A DNA stretch of 64,000 bases from Impatiens glandulifera (Eukaryota; Streptophyta; Magnoliopsida; Ericales; Balsaminaceae). Position 1 is the stretch's first letter. The number at the start of each line of letters is the position of its first letter. The position numbers were made by a program, and so were the translations under genes. Under the pieces are notes generated by a model that saw nothing but the letters and a program-made list of their open reading frames with translations, searched no databases and was not told the origin of the DNA. The stretch is from NCBI RefSeq assembly GCF_907164915.1, contig NC_061869.1:25618312-25682311 (forward strand). Direction: 5' to 3'. Positions 56,262-64,000 of the stretch are shown piece after piece.

Positions 56262-59200
56262 TCAATCAAGATCAATAAGCCCTAAAATGCTTCTAAAGTG
56301 AGAAAACTTAGCTTCAGGTAGAGGCTTCGTGAAGATGTCTGTCGTTTGTTGATTTGTTGGAATGTATTCAAGACGAATCTGTTTCTGATTGACATGCTCT
56401 CGGATAATGTGATGCCTGATTTCGATGTGCTTTGTCCGACTGGATTATAGGTGATTGCGATAGCACATGTGTTGTCGTAGAAAATTGGGGATTCTTCAAC
56501 TTCAATCTCATAGTCCTTAAGCTGTTGTTGAATCTATAGAACCTGAGAGCAACAACTGCCAGCAGCAAGGTACTCTGCTTCAGCTGTAGACGTGGCAACC
56601 GACGTCTGCTTCTTGCTGAACCATGAGATAAGACGATCTCCAAGCAACTGGTAAGTTCCACTCGTGCTTTTTCTATCAATTTTGCACCCTGCATAAACTA
56701 CATCTGAAATACTAGTCAAATTGAAAGTGGAATCCTTCGGATACCACAGTCCCACATTGTGAGTTCCCTTTAAATATTTTAGAATGCGTTTAGCAGTAGT
56801 AAAGTGAGAAAGTTTAGGATTAACCTGGAATCTTCCACAGACACCAACAGTAAATTGGATATCTGGTCTACTAGCAGTAACATATAGGAGTGACCCAATA
56901 AGACCTCTATTGGTTGTGACATCTACATTTTGACCACTATCATCTTTGTCCAATTTACTAGAGGAGCTCATTGGAGTGGCTGCAGCAGAGCGGTTCTCCA
57001 TCCCAAACTTCTTTAGTAACTCTTTGGTATATTGGCCTGATTGATGAAGGTTCCTTTCTCCAGCTGACGAACTTGGAGACCGAGGAAGAAAGTTAATTCT
57101 CCCATAATACTCATTACAAATTTGTCATGAATCCATTAATTGTATGGTTCCTTTCTCCAGTTGAGAAATAAATGCAGAATTGGCCATTTCACCCATTAAT
57201 TGACGTCTTGTCCTTCGAGGAGAGAAAGGATTTCTGATGATCAATTTTGGTGGATGATTCTTATTCCATCTGAAGTTGGATCCAAAGGGATTGGTCATCT
57301 GACCATGTGACTCCACAACGTCCGAACTCTCAACAGTTTGTTGAACAAGATTTTGTACGTCTGGTTGGATTTCAACCGGATTAGCCACAGGATCAGGAAA
57401 TGACATCCGTTTATCTAGAGTTTCTTTCTCACTTACAGTCTCAAGACTAATCGCTTCTAATCTATTAGAAATGTCAATGGGATCAATGTAGTTACTCTCA
57501 ACAGGCTCATCAAATATAACATGAAGGGATTCCTCAACAGTTTGAGTTCTGTTGTTAAATACTCTTTAAGCCTTGCTTACTGAGGAATATCCCAGCATGA
57601 ATTCAGCATCTGCATTGGCATCAAAAGCAGTCAAATAAACCATTCCATTGTTATGAATAAAACATTTACACCCGAATAATTTGAAGTATGAAACTGTGGG
57701 AATTCTCCCATAATACAGTTCATAGAGAGTTTTATCAAAACGTTTTTTAATTGTTGACCAATTTTGTGTGTAGCAAGCTGTGTTTATGGCTTCTGCCCAG
57801 AACCTCTAAGGTACGTCTGATTCAGCTAGCATAGATCTCGCAGCTTCCTTCAGAGTCCTCACTCTTCTCTCAACAATGCCAATCTGCTGTGGAGTTCTGG
57901 AACTAGACAACTCGTGCCTAATCCTAGACTCCTCGAGATAAGAGGAAAGTTATCTGTTTGTGAACTCAGTTCCCTGATCACTTCTAATGCAAGCAATATT
58001 CAAAGATTTCTGATTCTGAATTCTTTTAAATATTCTAATCAAGTTTTCAGCAGTTTTATCCTTTGATTGTAAAAATGCTACCCATGTAAATCGTAAAAAA
58101 TCATCAATAACAATTAGGGAAAATCTCATTCCTCCTAAGCTCTTTATAGGAATTGGACCAAACAGATCCATGTGTAACAATTCTAAGCAACGGCTAGATT
58201 GAGATTTCCATTTACTTTTGAACGATGATCTGTCCTGTTTGCCTAACTACAAACATAACATATCTTGTCCTTACAAAACTATAATTTAGGTAATCCAATA
58301 ACTAAATTGTTTGAACAAACATTGTTTATGGTTTTAAAATTCAAATGGTTTAATCTTTTATAACATAACCATTTCTGGTCATTCTTGGCAATCATGCACA
58401 TATGATCAGATGATTTTTTTTTCCAATTCATTTTATATGAGTTTCCTACTCTACTACCAGTTAATAAAGTATTACCATGTTGATCCTTAACTAAACATGA
58501 ATGAGTTTGAAAATTAACTATCAAACCATTATCACACAACTGACTAATACTAATCAGGTTATAGCACAAATTGTCAACAAGTAACACGTCATTAATGGTT
58601 AGATTACCATGGATAATCTTACCCTTACCCATGGTCTTACCCTTCTTGTTGTCACCAAAAGTAATCTTAGGTCTAAAACAATCTGCTATATTAGTGAGAA
58701 GACGTCTGTTTCCAATCATATGCCTGGAACAACCGCTATCAAGATACCATACAAATTCCTCGAGACCATCATTCACTTGTACCTACACAAAATAATATTT
58801 ACAATCTTTTGGTACCCACATTCAATTGGGTCCTCGGTGAATCAGTCCCTTAGAAATCCATATTTGAGTTATTTTGATGGATTTCCCATTTTGTGTTGTG
58901 ATTAATGCGTATGATTTTGACATAGCAGACGCCTTCCTGCTAGCCACTGATCCCTTAGTCTTTGAAGATGATTTTCTTTTAGAAATTCTTGACTTCTTGC
59001 CAAGTTTTAGACTGCCAGACTTGCTACCTGCTTCAAACTTATTTTTCAACCAGCTAATAGTCGACGGAACATAAGTTATTTCATTCTTCAAAGCCACCTC
59101 TTCATGAATGAGATCAGATTCAATATCAGTTAAACTCCCATTTACAAAGCTTATTGGATTAAACTTGTTAGCTGCTAAGTTTGACTTTTTGCAGGATCGG

Positions 59201-59335
59201 TTTGGGTCATTGCCATCAAATCCTAAACCGGATCTAGATCCAGCGGGATTCAACAGACTAATCTGATGTTTGACAGCTTCTTCAGACCTTGACCAAGCAC
59301 TGACAACATAGTTTAACATTTTTCTTTCAGAGGAA
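56262..59335 (-). pseudogene. gag end and pol of copia-3, copy B, lacking the RT core
   Basis: The gag C-terminal region is at 59,319-58,822. The protease is intact at motif level (WYLDSGCSRHMIGN near 58,740) and in frame with GAG-pre-integrase to 58,279. Integrase has HMDLFGP and IRSDQGTEF (58,180-57,950), then RTPQQ-region remains with point changes. The hinge is at 57,406-57,125. It then joins straight to the RT thumb and RNase H (57,001-56,534; SRPDIQFTVGVCGRF, KRILKYLKGTHNVGL, STAEAEYLAAGSCCSQ). The palm with YVDD is missing, as in copy A. Confidence 0.9.
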
Positions 59336-59340
59336 AAAGT

Positions 59341-60020
59341 TTGAATCTATTCCTTGAGCATCTCATTCTCGGATGAGATCTCTACTAATTTCTTTTCAAA
59401 AACATTTGATTTAGACGTTTTATGTGAAAAAGAAATATTGGCCTCATATTTTACTTTCATTTCATAAAAAAAATCTGATAACTTCTTGTACTCAATGGCC
59501 ATTTCATTGAGTGCAGTAGTTAACTCTTCGTTGGTAAATTCTGGTGTAGAGACATCATTTACTTTGGATTGATCGTTTTCCATCAAGCATGTTATAGTTT
59601 CAGTATCCTTTTCAACAGGAGAGTCCTTTGAATCGTTGTCGGCCCATTTTGATTTGTTTTCAACGCACATGAAAACTTTCTGATCCTTTTGATTTTTCTT
59701 GGCTTGAACATTTCGACCATAGATCCAAGTCAGCTTCTCCCATATTTCTTTAGCAGAGGAACAAGACTTGATCTCGTAGAATATTTTTATGTTGATCGAT
59801 TGATACAAAATATGTTTGGCCACGTTGTCCAGGTTATTGGTCATCTTATCTTCAGTAGTCCACTCACATCTTGGCTTCGAAATTTTTATGTGGCCATTAG
59901 TAATTACACTCCACATATCACAATCAAGAGCAGCCAAGTGAGCTTGCATTCTCATCATCCAATATTCGCAGTTATCTCTTGACAGAATAGGGATCTCATT
60001 GATGATAGAAATGATTCAAG
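59341..60020 (-). pseudogene. gag of copia-3, copy B
   Basis: An uninterrupted frame reads EIPILSRDNCEYWMMRM and continues through 59,958-59,347 (HLAALDCDMWSVITNGHIKI, AKEIWEKLTWIYGRN). It then jumps directly to an acidic, coiled-coil-like part (NEELTTALNEMAIEYKKL, SSENEMLKE). The central gag segment with the zinc knuckle is deleted, as in copy A. The start codon is not obvious: the nearest in-frame ATG is inside the conserved core. Confidence 0.85.
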
Positions 60021-60047
60021 TTTTTGATGCCTGAGAATATAAACAGA

Positions 60048-60059
60048 GCTCTGATACCA
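60048..60059 (-). promoter_or_regulatory. Primer-binding site of copia-3, copy B
   Basis: On the minus strand a perfect TGGTATCAGAGC, two bases from the LTR end. Confidence 0.85.
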
Positions 60060-60061
60060 AT

Positions 60062-61148
60062 TGAAAGGATCGGCGTAATCGATAGAGACGGGGGTCTGGT
60101 TATAGATGACGGCTTCCAATAAACGGTTTGATAGAAATCCTGTTAGGGATTTAAATTACTTTGTATTCTTCACAAACCCTTGCAAACTCTTGAAGGATTC
60201 AAGTGCGGAAATGTTTGCTTAGGTTTGAAGCTAAGAACTAAAGAATAAGAAGATGACAGAATGTAAATAACACAGCAGTTTGTTTATGGATGTTCGGAGA
60301 AGACTCTCCTACGTCACCTCTTCTTCTAACCACCGGAAGGATTCACTATATGTTTCTTAGAATCAAATACAGTTGCACGACTAACTATCTGTTGAACAGA
60401 ATAAACTTTGTTCAACTTACAATATATTGAAGTATATCACTCAATTAAACAATGCTTTGATTATAACACACAGTAAAGCAAGAAAGCAGCTCTTTTGTAT
60501 ATCAGCTTGTAAGTTTGCGTATGATTCTCTAAGTATCGATAGATCGATGATTCATCCGTTGTCCTTGAAGATCTTAAATAGAGAGAAAGTACCAACGGTC
60601 AAATCTTATATAATGACACGTGGCTAACTTCCATTGGAACGCTTCCATAGTACACATCAAACTTTGAGCACTAAGATCGTGGTCGTACCAATCTAGTAGT
60701 GCGCCAAATATTCTTTTAGGATATTCCTACAAGAAACAAGTAGTGGGAAGAATATTTGCTTCGTGGCATTAATCAATTGGTTGCAACTAGCTGTCGTATT
60801 GATCTTTATTGGAAAGTGGAGCAGAAGTAGAATACAGCTAGTTGAGCATGGGTAGATGGATGTTAGCTTCAAGCAACTACTTAAGCATGGCATTAAATGT
60901 TTTTAACTTAGACGACATCGTCTAATGATATTAGACGCCCCCGTCTAATAGCAAGATCCATTAAACCACCTAGTCTAATGGGATTAGACGACATGTCTAA
61001 TTACGGTTTCCTTCAGACTAATCTGAAGGAGTTAGACTGCACGTCTAACTCTCATCTATTAGACGACACGTATAACTATGTCTCCCTTCAGACTAATCTG
61101 ATGATTAAAGGTCAAGGGTACAATCAAGACATTTTGATGATTTCAACA
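60062..61148 (-). repeat. 5' LTR of copia-3, copy B
   Basis: On the minus strand it starts TGTTGAAATCATCAAAATG and ends CGATCCTTTCA, 1,087 bp. It carries a TTAGACG motif cluster at 60,908-61,075 and a TATTTAAG box near 60,570 (minus). The left border rests on the TG start and the loss of element features beyond it. Confidence 0.75.
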
Positions 61149-61379
61149 TGAATTTAAGTCTGATTTTCTTATGTTAGAATATAATAATGACCTTCTATAT
61201 ATAAGAAATGAGTGATAGGTCTAGACTCCAATAAATGGTCTAAGGCTGTTAGGTTTGAAATGAATTTGATGTTTGAAAATCAAGTATGATACTTGATAGA
61301 TTTGCAAGATGAGATAAAACAAATGAAACAAATGTTTTTAAACTCAAAACTAACAAGAATAAAAATATATATGTCTACA

Positions 61380-62600
61380 AGGCAAAGATAGTTGTCATAT
61401 ACAAATTCATAGTATATAGTAGCTATTATGATATTAGATAGCTACTTTCACTAGTTTTTATGATTAAATATATTATGATATTTTTAGCTATTGTGACTAT
61501 ATGATATGGAAAATGAATATCAAAACATTTTTCTAAATGTTTTTGGGAAGAGGATGTGTACATGACACAAATTGAATGTTTTAAAGATTCAAATGATGCT
61601 CGAACGATATACAAGCTTCAGAAGTCCATTTATAGACTAGAGGAAACATCAAGGAGTTGATACTTTTGATTTGATGAATAGATCAAAGGGTCCTTATACA
61701 TGTAAATGAATGACTAAACAAGAGCATCTTGTGGTCACATGAAGTTTAATGGTAGTAAGTTAGTCTTCTTTGTCTTGTATGTGGATAACATACTACTTAT
61801 TGGAATGACATTCTGATGTTAAATTTTGTAAATGGATGACAAAAGAAATATTTTTCAATAAAAGACTTGTAAAAAAGACTAGTACACAGTTAAATTATGA
61901 TATATAAATTCTTGATAGATGAAAGATTCTAAGTAATTTTTTTATTCAACATAACAAATATCTCGACAAGATGCAGTGTTCTACAACACATGCCAAGCTT
62001 GAGAATAAAAACAAGATTTCATAGCTTATGTTGTAGGATTTATCATGTATACCATGATTTCTAGATGTTGTAGACATTTTGAAAATTTGTCACATATAAC
62101 AATCAATGTTTTGTAGAAACATAGTGAAGCACATATAAGAATATCATGAAGTACTTGAAAAAAAATAATAATGATATCTTAATATATGGAGATATGGAAA
62201 TTTGATCGTATAAGACTATATTGATGTAAAATTTTAGAATTAAAGTCTCAAATCGTGTTATATGTTCATCCTTAATAGAGGAAATATGAGCTGAAAGAGT
62301 CCCATGTAGTATAAATTAGATTCTACAATAGAGACTTAGTACATTGCTGCTAGTGTAGCAATAAATGAGACCGTACGGATGAGAAAGTTCCTAGATGAAT
62401 ATTGTGGTGTTCCTAGCATTTCAGAATCTATTGACATCTATTTTGAAAACAATGATGTCATAGCCTATACAAATTATCCAACTTCGAACTCCAAATATAT
62501 TCACATTATGAAGAAATGTCAACTTATAGGACACATCATCACTATAAGTGAAATTAAGAAGGTATATATTAATGACAATATTACAGCTTAGGCACTGAAG
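61380..62600 (+). pseudogene. Copia RT/RNase H relic (copia-4), copy B
   Basis: Near 61,555 it reads VYMTQIECFKDSNDAR. Near 61,770 it reads KLVFFVLYVDNILLIG, an RT palm motif with YVDN where YVDD is expected. This stretch is absent from copy A. The RNase H end is at 62,379-62,591 (RKFLDEYCGVPS, KYIHIMKKCQLIGHII). Many stops are present. It lies on the plus strand, upstream of the TRIM remnant. Confidence 0.85.
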
Positions 62601-62766
62601 TGAGTGTCATCATTATCTGAGTTGAGCGAGAGCTTCTTCTTCTCAAGTGAAGAACTAAGGGTCTCAAATGCATTGGAGAATGTCTTGGAGTTTGTTTTTG
62701 TATTTATGTGTGTTAGACACTAATTTTATATTTGACATGATGGTTGTGTGATATGATATTTCATCC

Positions 62767-62891
62767 TGTTAGAGTATAATATAATTTATTTGTAAGATAT
62801 TATCACAATATTATAAATTATGATAATATCAATATTATATTCTTTAATTTCTTATATGTCAATTATAATGTCTATATAATAGACATAATTT
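62767..62891 (+). repeat. Truncated left LTR of the TRIM-like element
   Basis: It begins TGTTAGAGTATAATATAATT after CATCC, like 20,691, and loses similarity near 62,891. It marks the right border of copy B. Confidence 0.75.
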
Positions 62892-62973
62892 AATACAATA
62901 TTATAATTTATTTTACGCTTGAAATTATAACCGAGCCTTTCGAGTTTTTTAATTCAAGAAACGGGTTCTTGAT

Positions 62974-63395
62974 TGTTGGGACCAAGGATGGAATTCAATA
63001 CTCAAACGCAGCAGACATAGAGTGAGGAGAGAATTCGAGATTAAAGAGAGAAGAAACCGGGGTGAGAAGAGAATACCACTAGAATACACCTAGTAGTCCA
63101 AGAAAGGGGTTGAGGGCCGAGAGAATAACTTAGAGCACCAAGTTCACAAACTTCAATTCATAGCCCCAAAAAGTGGGGTGGGCATCAACATTTAAAGAGG
63201 CTGAATTACCCAAGAGTATTCGGTTACAACTACTTCCAAAATAACAGAATTCAGTTCAAGAGAAAAAAGAGAAAAAGGAAACAAAACATAATTATTCAAT
63301 AAAAAACATAAACTAGCCCATATGCACACTTGGGCCGAGAAACGGGTGCTGCAAATATTTTAGAACCGAGGTTTTGGTGAGAAGACCCTAAAATA
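62974..63395 (-). repeat. Putative LTR of a gypsy-like element (minus orientation)
   Basis: On the minus strand, a polypurine tract GAAGGGGGAGATTAT (about 63,393-63,407) precedes ATTTTAGGGTC. The block ends TTGGTCCCAACA at 62,974. The LTR start lacks a clear TG. GAGGGCGACGAACCTTGAAG before the tract resembles the end of gypsy pol leaders. Confidence 0.5.
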
Positions 63396-64000
63396 ATCTC
63401 CCCCTTCAAGGTTCGTCGCCCTCGACGAAAAGAACGTGGATTGGTCAGCCTCTAATGCGCATCTTCAAACTTCAAAAATATCGCTTCGGTTGGGCTTCAA
63501 AATGTTCAGCAAGCTTCGCCGCAAAGGACCGTTCTTCTTAAAAATCTTTCGGCAGAATCGTTTCAGTAGTGGAGCTGGTCGGGTCCTCGCGGTCTTTTGC
63601 ACTGCTGGGTCGCTTGTCAGTCCTCCCATGTGAAGAATTTCTGTGCACCCAAGGTCGAGTTTTTTAGTGTTTAGAGATGGCCTTTGTTGCTGCAATATCT
63701 CTAACGCCTGCTGCAAAAATAATTTCTTCCAACTTTGATTAAACTCTATAGTGTTATCAAAAATCCAGGCCAAATCCTTTTCCCGAACCAGCATAACAGC
63801 GGCAGCGAACGAGCCATAACTTCTAATTATATCTTCAGGAATATCTTCCAAGGTCATTGCCGCGAGGGAACAGTTTGGCCTTCGGGCTTACTCTTTATTT
63901 GCATTTTGGCAGCAGTACTATATTCATCTAAAGTCTTTTCCAGCTGGTTTCCATGCATCAAAGTGGCCTGCGACCGAGGAATCCCATTTAGGACCGTGGT
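63396..64000 (-). pseudogene. Gypsy-like internal remnant (gag-like start), cut by the window edge
   Basis: The first part of the minus frame (64,000-63,860) reads LMHGNQLEKTLDEYSTAAKM, similar to the N-terminus of gypsy gag, and ends in TGA at about 63,860. A second frame, 63,857-63,465 (MTLEDIPEDIIRSYGS, then a basic end KRFCRKIFKKN), I do not recognise. As gag-like sequence lies next to a polypurine tract and LTR, most of pol is missing. This looks like a deletion derivative. Confidence 0.45.

Larger units (their letters stand above)
54729..61148 (-). mobile_element. Copia-3: Sirevirus-like element with extra ORF, copy B
   Basis: Twin of 11,479-19,486 without the Sire insertion in gag. 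5' LTR 60,062-61,148, primer site, gag, pol lacking the RT core, spacer and a truncated aORF. The 3' LTR is absent. Confidence 0.9.
32082..62891. repeat. Segmental duplication, copy B
   Basis: Collinear with 1-20,835 after removal of three later insertions (32,692-36,167, 38,132-38,832, 39,090-50,574). The right border lies inside the TRIM LTR near 62,891, after which sequence unrelated to copy A begins. It retains about 430 bp of the copia-4 relic that copy A has lost. Confidence 0.9.

Overview
The window looks like AT-rich nuclear DNA of a eudicot plant. It contains one gene with GT-AG introns and a plant-specific protein family, surrounded by many layers of plant Ty1/copia elements, several of them Sirevirus-like, plus Ty3/gypsy, hAT, LINE and SINE remains. 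I could not identify the species. Almost every retroelement frame carries stops or frameshifts, so nearly all coding remains are listed as pseudogenes. Coordinates of degenerate pieces are approximate. LTR ends, target-site duplications (TSDs) and exon borders were read base by base. || Layout. The window holds two direct copies of one nested-transposon cluster. Copy A covers 1 to about 20,835 and copy B covers 32,082 to about 62,891. About 11 kb lies between them, carrying the only convincing host gene, an ASG1-like gene of six exons (29,990-31,873). The shared cluster reads: AT-rich flank; a CACTA-like end; a long LTR on the minus strand ('Sire-beta') with a tRNA-Asp-derived SINE in it; an RE1/Tnt1-type copia on the plus strand; a second Sirevirus-like copia on the minus strand ('copia-3') fused to it tail to tail; a copia RT/RNase H relic on the plus strand; and a short TRIM-like LTR element. 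|| Events after the duplication. Copy A gained an internally deleted Sirevirus-like element (2,521-7,046) and an odd LTR-plus-internal fragment flanked by a 5-bp TSD (16,103-17,666). Copy B gained a 3.5-kb solo LTR (32,692-36,167, TSD AATAC), a 701-bp hAT-type MITE inside the SINE (38,132-38,832, 8-bp TSD with one mismatch) and a full-length 11.5-kb Sirevirus-like element (39,090-50,574, TSD TTATT). For each insertion except the first, the other copy still shows the empty target site. || How the genes relate. The Sirevirus-like elements have the order LTR, tRNA-Met primer site, gag, protease-integrase-RT-RNase H, an additional ORF (aORF), polypurine tracts, LTR. The aORF of the full-length element is about 1,083 codons. 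It has two repeats of one 'EFF...A...G...LP' module, long coiled coils and two basic nuclear-localisation-like stretches, and I saw no obvious membrane segment. The divergent copia-3 lineage carries a recognisable homologue in the same place. This accessory protein and the duplicated cluster with its dated insertions are the most interesting content.
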